A stretch of DNA of 64,000 bases from Pontibacillus yanchengensis Y32 (GTDB lineage Bacteria > Bacillota > Bacilli > Bacillales > BH030062), in contig NZ_AVBF01000003.1 in NCBI RefSeq assembly GCF_000770635.1, forward strand, positions 1 through 64,000, given 5' to 3'. Both the position numbers and the translations under genes were made by a program. This document shows, piece after piece, positions 51,215 through 60,490 of the stretch. Under the pieces are notes generated by a model. The model ran no database searches. It was given only the letters and a program-made list of their open reading frames with translations, and was not told the DNA's origin. Each line of letters begins with the position of its first letter. Position 1 is the stretch's first letter.

Positions 51215-52167
51215 TAGTTCGCTTCCTCCTTTTGCATTAGTTTCAGATACACGATTGCAAGAATAATTACAAGGATGAGCATAATTCCGCTAACTGCTCC
51301 GCCTTCTCCAAAGTTAAATTGCAAGAATGATAGTTTATAAGCATAGTACGGAATAACAGTTGTGGCATCTAATGGTCCGCCACCAGTCATTACATAGATA
51401 AGGTCAAACACTTTGAAGGAGTTTATCAGCCCAAGCATCAATAATACTAATACGGTTGGCTTCATCAATGGTAAAGTTATTTTCAAAAAAGACTTCCAAC
51501 CATTTGCTCCATCAATTTTGGCTGCCTCATATAAATCACGAGGTAAAGTAGAAAGACCACCTAATAAAATAATCATGTAGAATGGAATTCCATGCCATAT
51601 ATTTGCGGCAGTAACAGCGATTAGCGCAAACTGCTCACTTGAAACCCATAATATATTTTCTTCAATCAAACCTACTTGCGTTAAGACAAAGTTTAATACT
51701 CCTGAATCTCCGGCCATGATCCACTTATAGAGAACTCCAACTACAACGGATGGAAGCATCCACACAACTAGGATTAACCCTCTCATGAAGTTTACACCAG
51801 GGAACTTTTGTCTAAATAATAATGCAAGAGCGAACCCTATAATAAACTCAATAACAATACAGGCAAAAGTAAAGATAAACGAATTAAGTAAGGCTTTATA
51901 CAATAAAGGGTCTGAGAATATAGCCTGATAGTTTGCTAGACCTGCCCACACTCCACCTGTCATGAAGTTAGATACATCCATCTTTTTGAAACTCAACATA
52001 ATATTATATAAAATAGGGTAAAGTATAAAAATTAAGAAAAATAGTATGGTTGGAAATAAGAAAAGATGGTCAGTAATCCAATTCATTTTCTTCTTACTAT
52101 TTTTCTTGTACTTAACCTTCTGCTTTGTATTCATATTTAACCTTGTCGCTTCCGTTTTCGTGTCCAT
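51214..52167 (-). CDS. Carbohydrate ABC transporter permease, MalF type
   Basis: Permease subunit of 317 residues with six membrane segments after a basic, Lys-rich N-terminal tail of about 30 residues. The EAA loop is YEAAKIDGANGWKSFLKITLPLMKPT at about residues 215-240. It pairs with the MalG-type subunit and the lipoprotein binding protein encoded upstream. AAAGGAGGG precedes the ATG at 52167. Confidence 0.9.
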   Translation of the reverse strand: MDTKTEATRLNMNTKQKVKYKKNSKKKMNWITDHLFLFPTILFFLIFILYPILYNIMLSFKKMDVSNFMTGGVWAGLANYQAIFSDPLLYKALLNSFIFTFACIVIEFIIGFALALLFRQKFPGVNFMRGLILVVWMLPSVVVGVLYKWIMAGDSGVLNFVLTQVGLIEENILWVSSEQFALIAVTAANIWHGIPFYMIILLGGLSTLPRDLYEAAKIDGANGWKSFLKITLPLMKPTVLVLLMLGLINSFKVFDLIYVMTGGGPLDATTVIPYYAYKLSFLQFNFGEGGAVSGIMLILVIILAIVYLKLMQKEEAN

Positions 52168-52244
52168 TCGAACGCCCTCCTTTATAGCAATGGTGCTGTG
52201 TTTAATACCACAACACCATCACTTGAAGATTCTATTGAGGATCT

Positions 52245-53495
52245 TTATTCTGTCATTAGTAGAGGCTTAATTTCCTTTTCTGCTTCTTTGGCAATTTTCT
52301 CAGCATCTTTTCCTAAAACCGTCGCTTGTACTAATTCTTGCACCACCGCTGAAATCTCAGGATAGTTCGGTCCATAAGCTCTCGATTTAGCGTATTCTAA
52401 CCCTTTCGTGAACACCTTCATATTGGGATCGTTAACAATCTCTGGAGCTTCTGCAATTGCCTTTATACTTGGAAGGTTACCATCTTCTAGAATAAAGCTT
52501 TTGTATGTTTCTTCATCATAAAAGAACTTCATAAACTCAAACGCTTCTTCTTTATGTTTACTGGTGGAACCAATTCCGATTGCTTCTCCACCAATGATAG
52601 TAGCTCGTTGTTTGCCTTTTGGTAATTCAGCAACCGCCCATTCAAACTCAGCTTCTTTGTTTAATGTAGGTACATTCCAACTCCCATTAATCTGCATAGC
52701 TGCCTGTTCCGATAAGAATTGTAAGTTAGCATCATTCTGTTGCCAGTTAAGCATTTCTTTGGAGACAGATCCATCCTCTAATAGAGTCTGGCGGAACTCA
52801 ATTGCGTTGACACCTTCTTCACTAGATAACGTGTCTAAGTCAGCACCTGCCTGCCAGATCCAAGGTAAGAAGTTGAACGTCCCCTGTTCATCTTTTGATC
52901 CTGCCATAGCTAATCCATACACATTATCGTTTGTTAATTTATTTGCATAATCTCGGATATCTTCCCATGTTTCAGGAGGTGAATCTAGTCCAGCTTTTTC
53001 GAACATTTCTTTGTTATAGTAAAGGGCTAAGTCGTTGTTGTATAGTGGCAAACCATAATAATCCCCTTTAAATATTTGTGGCTCTAATGACCCTTCGAAG
53101 AACTTTTGATCCAACCCAGATTCATTAATCATGTCAGAGATATTCGCAGCTATACCAGCGTCTGCAAAAGCCTGAAAACGAGAGTGAGAATTGACAAAAA
53201 GGTCAGGTAGTTCATTTGCTGCTGCAGCATTGATCATCTTCGAGTCAAAATTACTTCTGGTGATTTCTGTCCGTTTAATCTGTATGTCTTCATGCTCTTC
53301 ATTAAATTTTTCAATGACATTAATGTAAGCATCTCTTCCTTGCATAAAGTCCCAAATCTCAAGGGTTACTTGATCGCTACCTTCTGCCTTATTTGTTTCT
53401 GAAGAACTAGCTGAATCCCCACCACTACAAGCCGTTATAACACCCATGATTAAAAATACACTGAATACAAATAAAAAATTTTTTATTCGAAACAT
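52245..53495 (-). CDS. Extracellular sugar-binding lipoprotein
   Basis: Solute-binding protein of 416 residues for the ABC importer. Signal peptide ends in lipobox VITAC, followed by GGDSASSSE. The family 1 binding-protein fold shows EIWDFMQGRDAYINVIEKFNEEH, YGLPLYNNDLALYYNKEMFEKAGLDSPPETWEDI and MQINGSWNVPTLNKE. The frame is open 13 codons upstream, but AAAGGGAGGG before the ATG at 53495 and the signal peptide fix the start. Ligand unknown; CUT1 proteins usually bind di- or oligosaccharides. Confidence 0.9.
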   Translation of the reverse strand: MFRIKNFLFVFSVFLIMGVITACSGGDSASSSETNKAEGSDQVTLEIWDFMQGRDAYINVIEKFNEEHEDIQIKRTEITRSNFDSKMINAAAANELPDLFVNSHSRFQAFADAGIAANISDMINESGLDQKFFEGSLEPQIFKGDYYGLPLYNNDLALYYNKEMFEKAGLDSPPETWEDIRDYANKLTNDNVYGLAMAGSKDEQGTFNFLPWIWQAGADLDTLSSEEGVNAIEFRQTLLEDGSVSKEMLNWQQNDANLQFLSEQAAMQINGSWNVPTLNKEAEFEWAVAELPKGKQRATIIGGEAIGIGSTSKHKEEAFEFMKFFYDEETYKSFILEDGNLPSIKAIAEAPEIVNDPNMKVFTKGLEYAKSRAYGPNYPEISAVVQELVQATVLGKDAEKIAKEAEKEIKPLLMTE

Positions 53496-53546
53496 AAAAT
53501 GCCCTCCCTTTATTTTTTCACCAGTCGAAAACATTTTCTTTACATC

Positions 53547-54650
53547 CTATACGGTTACCATGGCAAGCTGTTCAGCTAGTTTCCGAACTTCTAATTCCTT
53601 TTTATTTACTTCTATAACTTGTTCAACCCATTCTGTTGGAAGAGCCGATTCACCATGTAATGCTCCTACCCAAGCCCCTACTAGATTAGCATTGGTATCG
53701 GTATCTCTTCCTAAATTACAACAGGCAGGGATAGCGCTTACATTTCCTTCCTCAAAAACAAAAGCAGCAACTGCAAAAGGGATTTGCTCTGCAAAGAAAA
53801 AAGTAGTGTAGCTCTCATCTGAATAGTTTAAAGGCTCTACTTTTGGTGGCAATGGTGCATCCCTTTCAATTGGAGGATCTTGGTCTGTAATCTCCCAAAT
53901 GTGTGCTGTATTTGGCATCAAAGCATGTTGATACAAATTATCTGCTAGATCCCAAATGTCAGTAGCTTCTTCCGCTATGGAAATTGCACGCTTTATTAAT
54001 GTTGCTGCTAAAGGACCGCATTGATGTAACATAGCATCAATCATTGATTGGTAAGTAGCATCTTCTTTCAAACCTTCTGCAATACCCGCAACTACAGCTG
54101 CTACAAAATCTTGTTCAAGTGGAGCTTTCCAAATGCTTGATAAATATCTACCTTCCTTTGCAGCTCCTTCAGGGTCACCTGCATGGATAATACCAATTGG
54201 GAACCACCAACCAATTCCACCTCCTTGTTTATAGGAACGACCACATTCCTCAGCACTTACTTCCCCATTCTTAATCTTGTGGAGAGCCCCTACCATTATT
54301 TGAGGCCATTGAGTGTCTAACTCCCCATTTTCTAATAGCCAGGTAACTAATTTTTCAGGTGTCCTCTCCCCCTTTGTTTCGATAATGAACTTAGTTATGT
54401 CTTTTCTACAAAATGTATCATCTGTTATGCTACCTGGTTCTGGGTGCAGTGCATAACCTGGAAAGAAAGTCCCTTGAGGATCTGTCAATCTTTCTGGTAA
54501 CAGATAAGGTTCTTCATAGCGAAGCAGCCCTTTAACCTCCCCGATGTATTTCTGAATTCGTTTGTAGTGACTGCTCTCCATTGGGCCTCCCATTGCATCT
54601 CCTATTGCGGCTCCCAAATAACTTCCTATCATTTTATCTTTTGTACTCAT
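53547..54650 (-). CDS. ADP-ribosylglycohydrolase family protein
   Basis: DraG/ARH-fold protein of 367 residues. The binuclear Mg site of the family is complete: GSYLGAAIGDAMGGPMES at the N-terminus, SITDDTF at about 75, and NLGRDTDTNANLVGAWVGALHG near 310. DraG removes ADP-ribose from proteins, but many family members lie in sugar or nucleoside operons and may cleave N- or O-glycosides of ribose. Here it is in the middle of a catabolic operon, between the isomerase and importer genes, so a cytosolic glycosidase releasing a sugar from the imported compound is more likely than protein modification (inference). Confidence 0.85.
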   Translation of the reverse strand: MSTKDKMIGSYLGAAIGDAMGGPMESSHYKRIQKYIGEVKGLLRYEEPYLLPERLTDPQGTFFPGYALHPEPGSITDDTFCRKDITKFIIETKGERTPEKLVTWLLENGELDTQWPQIMVGALHKIKNGEVSAEECGRSYKQGGGIGWWFPIGIIHAGDPEGAAKEGRYLSSIWKAPLEQDFVAAVVAGIAEGLKEDATYQSMIDAMLHQCGPLAATLIKRAISIAEEATDIWDLADNLYQHALMPNTAHIWEITDQDPPIERDAPLPPKVEPLNYSDESYTTFFFAEQIPFAVAAFVFEEGNVSAIPACCNLGRDTDTNANLVGAWVGALHGESALPTEWVEQVIEVNKKELEVRKLAEQLAMVTV

Positions 54651-54684
54651 GTAACCCCTCCATATGGTAATCTCAATATAAACA

Positions 54685-55503
54685 TCATACGTTAGCTACT
54701 ATGAACTTTTTCCCATTCGCTAGACTTCTGCGAATCCATTCCTCTTCTTGTTTTAATGTATCTATTTCGTTTTCTAATTTAGGCATCCATTGTTCAAGCA
54801 CAACATTTATATTCGTGCCATAGTGTTGGATGATACCCATTACTTCTTGGATATCTTGCATTCCTTCGCCAAGTGGACAACCCCTAACATTAACTCCAAT
54901 ACCTTCTGGATGCATGTGCATATCATAATCTTTTAAGTGAAGTGATTTCGCAAAAGGGGCAAGCATTTTAACTGTTTCTAAAGGCCACTCCTGTTGTGCT
55001 ATTGAATTACCTGTATCAACACAAGTACCAACAAGTGGATGATCTATTTCTTGCATAAGAGCAACTAGATCTTCCGATTTCATAGTAAAGTGATTTTCTA
55101 TCCCTATGGATACTCCTGCTCTCTCGTACTCTGGAAGAACTAAAAGGATTGCATCTCGAATCTCATGATAGGTGAGGTTTAGGTTTGGTGCATGAGGAGC
55201 AACGCGAACAAGTTTAGCATCTATTGATTTAGCTATCTCTAAGTGTCTATATAATATCTCTTTTGTTGCCCCTGCAGTTCCTGCTTCTAGTACTATATTA
55301 TTTTTGCTAGCTACTTCTTTCACTCTTAATAGATCTGCTTGTGTATAATCATCTAATGGTAAATTTTCTGCAAACTGCACTAAATCTGCCCCAAACTCTG
55401 CCGCTTTCTTTACTAAGCCAACAGCATCTAATGGATGTTCTGGCTGAAACGAGTTGGTTCCAACAGAATACCGAAACATAAAGCTACCTAAACCAATTAA
55501 CAT
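54685..55503 (-). CDS. Sugar phosphate isomerase/epimerase, TIM barrel (I)
   Basis: Xylose-isomerase-like TIM barrel protein of 272 residues, probably metal-dependent isomerase or epimerase. Visible ligand positions: LEAGTAGA, IGIENHF (metal Glu), GTCVDTGNS (Asp/His region), SLHLKDYDMHM and LEQWM (last Glu). Family members act on free or phosphorylated sugars (for example tagatose 3-epimerase, inosose dehydratase IolE). ATG at 55503 follows GGGAGGA and overlaps the stop codon of the other isomerase gene by 7 bases. Confidence 0.82.
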   Translation of the reverse strand: MLIGLGSFMFRYSVGTNSFQPEHPLDAVGLVKKAAEFGADLVQFAENLPLDDYTQADLLRVKEVASKNNIVLEAGTAGATKEILYRHLEIAKSIDAKLVRVAPHAPNLNLTYHEIRDAILLVLPEYERAGVSIGIENHFTMKSEDLVALMQEIDHPLVGTCVDTGNSIAQQEWPLETVKMLAPFAKSLHLKDYDMHMHPEGIGVNVRGCPLGEGMQDIQEVMGIIQHYGTNINVVLEQWMPKLENEIDTLKQEEEWIRRSLANGKKFIVANV

Positions 55504-56483
55504 TTAGCATCCTCCCTCGTCTTACTAGCTAATTGTTCGAATAGGAAATTAAACGTTTGAGCTGGATTCCCTTTATTCACGTATTCTTGAATGACTTCAG
55601 GGCCAATGTTGTACATTAACTCTTGCGCTTGCTTCATAATGTTATTGGTGACTGCAAATGATTCTGCAGGGTCTCCGTGTCGAGTAAATACATCATACGT
55701 TAACCAACCTGACCAATTCATTCGATCCAGATAATAAAGCGTTTCCACAAGGTCCCATAGGTTTACAGAGCCCGGTAGCATATCCCAATCCCAAGCACGA
55801 TTATTATCATTGAAATGAACATAAAATAAACGATCCGTTTGAGCGGCTAAGCACGCCATTTCAGCTGGATTTTCTTGAGCAGCTAATGCATGCCCTACAT
55901 CCATCGTTACACCCACATTGGGTAGGCCAACTCGATCGCATACATGAAGTGTTCTCCCCATATCTGCTAAAATAATGTTATTTCGTGCCTCATAGGGCTT
56001 ATATTCTAGACTCACCTTAATGTCACTACGGTGTGAGGCTCCCTCTTTTAATCCTTCAATCAACCAATTCCATTGATCTCGATAATCCACCTGAAAATTA
56101 TAATCATGCCCATCGATGAGAGGGCAACACGTCACCATTTCTGTGCCTAAATCAGCTGCCAAATCCATGGCTTTCTTTAAATATGTAATCGCTTCTTTCC
56201 TGATAGTTGGATCTGGATTAGTGAAGGATCCATATTTAAATTTAGATTCGGACTTAACGTTTAAATTCACAGCTGAAACAGCTAATCCTGTATCCTTAAT
56301 CGCTTCAACAGTGCGCTCATAATCTTCAAAATCCTGAGGGTACACGATTTCAATCCCATCTACCCCTGGTATATCTTTAGCAATTTTCAAGTTCTCATAA
56401 ATGCTTCTTGCAGGTTGATACTCATGAAAGCGATCAGCATATTTCCCCAACAACCCAACAATTAGTGAATTCTTTAATTCCAT
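55497..56483 (-). CDS. Sugar phosphate isomerase/epimerase, TIM barrel (II)
   Basis: Second xylose-isomerase-like TIM barrel protein, 328 residues, only distantly similar to the first. Marks: VDGIEIVYP at about 40, VSLEYKPYEARNN (metal Glu), NVGVTMDVGHALAAQENP (Asp and His), FYVHFNDNN and WSGWLTYDVFTRHGDPAES. The Trp-rich DYRDQWNWLIEGLKE segment is like L-rhamnose-isomerase-type barrels. First structural gene of the operon after the regulator. GAGAGGGGA precedes the ATG. A GntR operator stands 27 bases upstream. Confidence 0.82.
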   Translation of the reverse strand: MELKNSLIVGLLGKYADRFHEYQPARSIYENLKIAKDIPGVDGIEIVYPQDFEDYERTVEAIKDTGLAVSAVNLNVKSESKFKYGSFTNPDPTIRKEAITYLKKAMDLAADLGTEMVTCCPLIDGHDYNFQVDYRDQWNWLIEGLKEGASHRSDIKVSLEYKPYEARNNIILADMGRTLHVCDRVGLPNVGVTMDVGHALAAQENPAEMACLAAQTDRLFYVHFNDNNRAWDWDMLPGSVNLWDLVETLYYLDRMNWSGWLTYDVFTRHGDPAESFAVTNNIMKQAQELMYNIGPEVIQEYVNKGNPAQTFNFLFEQLASKTREDAKC

Positions 56484-56509
56484 TTTAAAATCCCCTCTCT
56501 AATTTTGTT

Positions 56510-56530
56510 TTCGTATACATTGTATACAAA
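56510..56530 (-). promoter_or_regulatory. GntR operator before the sugar operon
   Basis: TTCGTATACATTGTATACAAA, a near-perfect palindrome with GTATAC halves, 27 bases upstream of the first isomerase gene. A related site is at 57231-57250. Confidence 0.72.
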
Positions 56531-56554
56531 GATTTGTAAAAAATTTTCGACCTC

Positions 56555-57199
56555 CTATTTATCGGCTTTCTCAGCTAATAGTGGGGTCGTTCTGCGAATA
56601 TGTTCTAGCATTAGCTTCTCTGCTCTTTCAGAATCTTTCATTTCTATTGCGTCTAATATGTCCATATGTTCCTGATACGTTTCTTCTGGGCTTCGTAGAA
56701 TTCCTAAGTCTAACGCAATGGAAAGAACTTGCGTATTTTCAATGTTTCGCTTGAGCACAGGGTTTTTTGCTTCTTCTAATAAAGTAGTGTGAAAAATGCG
56801 ATCCGCTTTATGATAGGGGTCGTAATTTCCTTCTTCAAATTTCGGGTAAGCGTTTGCAAACAATGTTCTTAAATATAGAACAGTAGCTTCATCCATCCGT
56901 TCAGCAGATAGTCTACAAGCCAACCCTTCTAGAACTGCCCTCACCTCCCATATTGAAGTAAGAAATTCTGTTGAAAATTGATTAACGAAAACACCTTGAG
57001 CTGTTATCTCTAAATAGTAATCTCTCTCCAGTTCACTGAATGCTCTTCGAAGAGGGGTTCTACTCACCCCTAAACGATGCGCCATTTGATCTTGAATAAT
57101 CTTGTCCCCTGGCTTAAGTTCACCATTCGTAATCATCATACGAATATCTTCGTACACCTTCTTTTCTAGAAAGCTTCCATTTGTGGCTTGATTACTCAT
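56555..57199 (-). CDS. GntR/FadR family regulator of the sugar operon
   Basis: Regulator of 214 residues. Winged helix at about 10-75 (VYEDIRMMITNGELKPGDKIIQDQMAHRLGVSRTPLRRAFSELERDYYLEI) and an FCD ligand domain with the metal-type pattern (FHTTLLEEAKNPVLKRN, EHMDILDAIEMKDSERAEKLMLEHIRR). It heads the sugar operon; palindromes with GTATAC cores stand on both sides of it, so it likely represses both itself and the catabolic genes and is released by a pathway sugar. Confidence 0.9.
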   Translation of the reverse strand: MSNQATNGSFLEKKVYEDIRMMITNGELKPGDKIIQDQMAHRLGVSRTPLRRAFSELERDYYLEITAQGVFVNQFSTEFLTSIWEVRAVLEGLACRLSAERMDEATVLYLRTLFANAYPKFEEGNYDPYHKADRIFHTTLLEEAKNPVLKRNIENTQVLSIALDLGILRSPEETYQEHMDILDAIEMKDSERAEKLMLEHIRRTTPLLAEKADK

Positions 57200-57230
57200 T
57201 TACTTCACCTATTTCGTTTTCTTTGTATTC

Positions 57231-57250
57231 TTCGTATACAATGTATGCAA
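57231..57250 (-). promoter_or_regulatory. GntR operator before the regulator gene
   Basis: TTCGTATACAATGTATGCAA, two mismatches from perfect symmetry, 32 bases upstream of the regulator start. Confidence 0.65.
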
Positions 57251-57454
57251 CTTAAGTAAAGCTTACCAACAATCCCCCACGAGGTCAATATAATTTTCAG
57301 AATTTTTATTATTTTTTTAATTTGTTTTTGAAGCATGTTCAATCTTATATGAATGGTTAACTACTAACTCATTATGCGGGATGTAACTTAGCGAACATTT
57401 GTACATGCTAAGTATCAACATAAGCTAATGGATCCATGGAAACATTCAAATCCT

Positions 57455-57635
57455 CAGAACAAAAGCGCAAGCGCCCTGCTAGCGACGTATATGCTGGACT
57501 GAGCCGTAGGAGATAAAGGCAACACGAAGAACGAAGTGATTCGATGTTAACTTATCATACGGAGGCGAGGGAAGCATACTAGTCGCTGGGCGCTGGAGCT
57601 GGACGTGGCCGCACCACTTTTTCAGTTATACACAA
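57455..57635. mobile_element. 181-bp dispersed repeat, copy 2
   Basis: Same length and ends as the copy at 28895-29075, in the same orientation, with five substitutions. It lies in an intergenic region between the GntR and universal stress protein genes. The flanking sequences of the two copies diverge at once, which fixes the element boundaries. Confidence 0.85.
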
Positions 57636-57665
57636 GCATTGAATTTTATAATTTCGCTAGACAAC

Positions 57666-57697
57666 AAAAAAATCGAGCACCAATGTGCTCGATTTTT
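57666..57697. terminator. Terminator after the universal stress protein gene
   Basis: AATCGAGCAC / GTGCTCGATT with a 4-nt loop, flanked by A6 and T6 tracts; serves the minus-strand gene ending at 57706. Confidence 0.88.
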
Positions 57698-57705
57698 TCA
57701 CTTAT

Positions 57706-58137
57706 CTATTTAACAATCATCACCTGACAATCCGCCTGTTGCACAACTCTGTGACTAACACTTCCTAGGAACCAACCTTTAATGTTTCCTAATCCTCGAC
57801 TACCTATCACTATCATTTCAATATCATGTGCTTTTGCATATTCGGAAATAACGTTACCAGGATCACCTGTCAGGGCTTCAGTGTTTACTGTAATAGTCTC
57901 ATATTTTTCTTCAAGTTCTTGTTTCATTAATTGCAAATCTTCTTTAGCTTTCTCCACAAGGCTATTTTCAATACTATGATATAAACCAGGGTTTGAATAA
58001 GGGCCATCGGGACTCACTACTTTGAGGATATGCAATTCCATCTGGTCTCCATCATGATGTTGATGCATGGCTTCTTCTAATGCTTTCTTACTTAAATCAG
58101 AACCATCATACGCCACCAAGAGTTTTGTCATCATCAC
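57706..58137 (-). CDS. Universal stress protein, UspA family
   Basis: Cytosolic protein of about 143 residues with the UspA alpha/beta fold. LLVAYDGSDLSKKALEEA at the start holds the nucleotide-binding Asp, and GSRGLGNIKGWFLGSVSHRVV (about 115-135) is the G-2X-G-9X-GS ATP motif, so it should be an ATP-binding member. It is about two thirds identical to the next protein; the pair is a tandem duplication. Three Met codons open the frame; the exact start is uncertain by two codons. Role: general stress resilience, exact function unknown. Confidence 0.88.
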   Translation of the reverse strand: MMMTKLLVAYDGSDLSKKALEEAMHQHHDGDQMELHILKVVSPDGPYSNPGLYHSIENSLVEKAKEDLQLMKQELEEKYETITVNTEALTGDPGNVISEYAKAHDIEMIVIGSRGLGNIKGWFLGSVSHRVVQQADCQVMIVK

Positions 58138-58271
58138 TCACCCTCTTTTGGTTTATTGTATATTCATTCACCTTTCACTATTAGTTTAACATATTTAGCA
58201 CGTATTCGCAGGGTAGTTGTCCGATTATTTCGACATTTTTGTGACTTTTAAAATTCGATTAATTAATTGTA

Positions 58272-58308
58272 AGAAAAAGGGATGGAGTACTAGTTTACTC
58301 CATCCCTT
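58272..58308 (-). terminator. Terminator of the second universal stress protein gene
   Basis: AAGGGATGGAGTA / TACTCCATCCCTT, perfect 13-bp stem with a 6-nt loop, followed by TTTTTCTT on the minus strand. Confidence 0.88.
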
Positions 58309-58311
58309 CGT

Positions 58312-58737
58312 TTATTTAACAATCATTACCTGACAATCCGCTTGCTGGACAACCCTGTGGCTCACACTTCCAAGGAAGAATCCCCTAATATTGCCTAGCC
58401 CTCTACTCCCGATAATGATCATTTCAATATCGTTTTCTTTGGCATACTTGGCTATGCTATTGCCAGGGTTGCCTGTCAGGACTTCAATGTTAATCGTAAC
58501 ATTATAGATATCCTGAATTTCTTCTACGGTACTATCTAACTCAGCTTTTGCTTTCTCCATTAGGCTATTCTCAATACTTTGATATAAACCGGGGTTGGTA
58601 TAAGGTCCATTTGGGCTAACAACTGTCACGATATGCACTTCTATCGGAGCACCATCATGATTTTGGTACATGGCTTGTTCCAAAGCTTTCCTGCTTAACT
58701 CCGAACCATCATAAGCAACCAAACACTTCATAACCAT
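58312..58737 (-). CDS. Universal stress protein, UspA family (paralog)
   Basis: Tandem paralog of the preceding entry, 141 residues. CLVAYDGSELSRKALEQA and GSRGLGNIRGFFLGSVSHRVV show an intact ATP-binding site. The C-terminal 16 residues (SHRVVQQADCQVMIVK) are identical in the two proteins. Each gene has its own terminator and a similar leader (TTTGGTTTATTGTAT before both), so the duplication includes the promoter and regulation is probably shared. Confidence 0.88.
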   Translation of the reverse strand: MVMKCLVAYDGSELSRKALEQAMYQNHDGAPIEVHIVTVVSPNGPYTNPGLYQSIENSLMEKAKAELDSTVEEIQDIYNVTINIEVLTGNPGNSIAKYAKENDIEMIIIGSRGLGNIRGFFLGSVSHRVVQQADCQVMIVK

Positions 58738-59080
58738 TCACCCTCTTTGGTTTATTGTATTTTTATTCACTTTATACTTTTATTTTATCATATTTATGTA
58801 GTCGAAAACTTATATTTGGCCGACTATTTCGATATTTTTGCGAAGCCAAATGGTTACTATTATTGAAAACATTCCCATATTCTAATGGTATCTTTATAGA
58901 CTTGATAAGAACCTTCTCTTACTACCTGTACTAGTTCATCTAAACTAACAAGTACTTGTTCATGTTATCTACATTCAAGATTATTACGTTATTTTTACTT
59001 TAGAACATAAATAATATAAATCATGGAAAAAACAAAAGAGTACACAAAAACTTTTTACCTTTGCATACTCTTACCTCGTT
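58738..59080. other. Intergenic region between usp and kinase genes
   Basis: About 340 bases, AT-rich. Holds the usp promoter region and, near 59037-59073, a hairpin with arms AAGAGTA / TACTCTT that, followed by TTTTGTTTTTT on the minus strand, is a likely terminator of the kinase operon. No gene seen. Confidence 0.55.
59037..59073 (-). terminator. Likely terminator of the ABC / two-component operon
   Basis: Outer stem AAGAGTA / TACTCTT with weakly paired interior; minus-strand continuation TTGTTTTTT. Confidence 0.55.
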
Positions 59081-60490
59081 TTATTCATAGATATTGGAAT
59101 TGGACCCTTTCACATACAACGGAAGGGTAAAAATAAACGAACTCCCTTTACCTAGCTCACTTTCCACATGTATATCTCCTCCGTGAGCTTTGACAATATA
59201 CTTTACAATGGACAGTCCCAATCCTGACCCACCACTGTAGGTAGAACGAGATTTTTCTCCACGGTAAAAGGATGTGAAGATATAAGGTATATCTTCATTT
59301 CTTATACCTTGTCCATTATCAGTAATAGTTATGGCTATAGTTCCTTCTAAATCATTAGTATGAACTTTAATATTGATTTGATCGCTTCCATACCGAACTG
59401 CATTATCGATTAGGTTACTCATAACCTGTTCAACACGGACCGGATCCAACAAGATACTCGTTGGCTTTTCCTCGACATTTGTGTAAGTCAATTCCACAGC
59501 TTGATTTCGAAGTTCAAATTGATGCTTTGTAATGAGCTTCTCAAAGTAAACCGAGGCATTCACGACTTCTTTCTCGATAGGAAGCTGATCAACTTCCATC
59601 TTAGAGAACTCGAATAAGTCTTCTATTAAATGGTCAAGATGCTCGGTTTTATTATGGATTACTTGAAGATAGCGCTGTTTCATTTCCTCATTTTGAACGA
59701 TCCCATCACGTAGCCCTTCCACATATCCTTTTATCGAAGACAATGGTGTACGAAGGTCGTGGGAGATGCTGGCAATTAATTCCTTTCTTGAGTCTTCATA
59801 TTGTTTCTGCTTCTTAAAGGAATCTTTCACATGCTGCCTCATAACGTTAAAACCTTCAATGAAACGGCCAATCTCATCTTTTCTTTTATACACAATAGGA
59901 TAATCCAGGTTCCCTTCTCTCATTTCTTCTGTTGCCTGATAAATATGTTTTAAAGGGGTTAAAACAGTCCTAGATATATATGTCGTCCAAATAACAATCA
60001 TTAAAATCAACGTCAGTAACCCCATACCTACACTGAGGAGAAGAATGTGTACAATATGAGTCATCCTTTGAAAGGGTGCATTTTGAGAAGAATTGGCCTG
60101 AATCGTAACGTCCCACATTATGCCTGTTTCTGGTTGGACTTGAATGGTAAACGTATTGAAGTTAGGGAGAAAACTATTCACCTCATCGACTTCTCTGTAG
60201 TTCTTTGAATCAAAAATTAATTCTCTATCTTCTGTATAAATGGTTACATTCATATCATACTGATCCAGAAGAGGTTTGATTTCATTGTAGAAAGCATTTC
60301 TATCAGGAAGTTCATCTTCCGTCATCCTTATTTCCTTTTTCACATCGGAAAAAAGCTGATCTAACTGGTCGTCTTCCCCATTAGATAGTTGATCAGCACC
60401 AAGGTATAAGGTCAAGATAGCTATAAGAATGGGAACAGTAATTGTAGAGAGAAATGCTAGGACAAGCCTTGTTTTTAAACTGGATTTCAT
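59081..60490 (-). CDS. Membrane sensor histidine kinase
   Basis: Sensor kinase of 469 residues. Two membrane segments (about 10-30 and 155-178) enclose an outer sensor domain of about 120 residues; HAMP follows. Kinase motifs: ASISHDLRTPLSSIKGYVEG (His), QVMSNLIDNAVRYG (N box), DNGQGI (G1), FTSFYRG (F) and GGSGLGLSIVKYI (G2). The ATG at 60490 overlaps the TGA of the regulator gene (ATGA), so it is preferred to a start 11 codons upstream. The large outer loop is unlike BceS-type intramembrane sensors. It is the last gene of the ABC transporter operon. Confidence 0.9.
   Translation of the reverse strand: MKSSLKTRLVLAFLSTITVPILIAILTLYLGADQLSNGEDDQLDQLFSDVKKEIRMTEDELPDRNAFYNEIKPLLDQYDMNVTIYTEDRELIFDSKNYREVDEVNSFLPNFNTFTIQVQPETGIMWDVTIQANSSQNAPFQRMTHIVHILLLSVGMGLLTLILMIVIWTTYISRTVLTPLKHIYQATEEMREGNLDYPIVYKRKDEIGRFIEGFNVMRQHVKDSFKKQKQYEDSRKELIASISHDLRTPLSSIKGYVEGLRDGIVQNEEMKQRYLQVIHNKTEHLDHLIEDLFEFSKMEVDQLPIEKEVVNASVYFEKLITKHQFELRNQAVELTYTNVEEKPTSILLDPVRVEQVMSNLIDNAVRYGSDQINIKVHTNDLEGTIAITITDNGQGIRNEDIPYIFTSFYRGEKSRSTYSGGSGLGLSIVKYIVKAHGGDIHVESELGKGSSFIFTLPLYVKGSNSNIYE

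Larger units (their letters stand above)
57200..57705. other. Intergenic region with operator and mobile repeat
   Basis: Contains the second GntR operator (57231-57250), AT-rich DNA, copy 2 of the 181-bp element (57455-57635) and a terminator (57666-57697). No gene seen. Confidence 0.65.
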
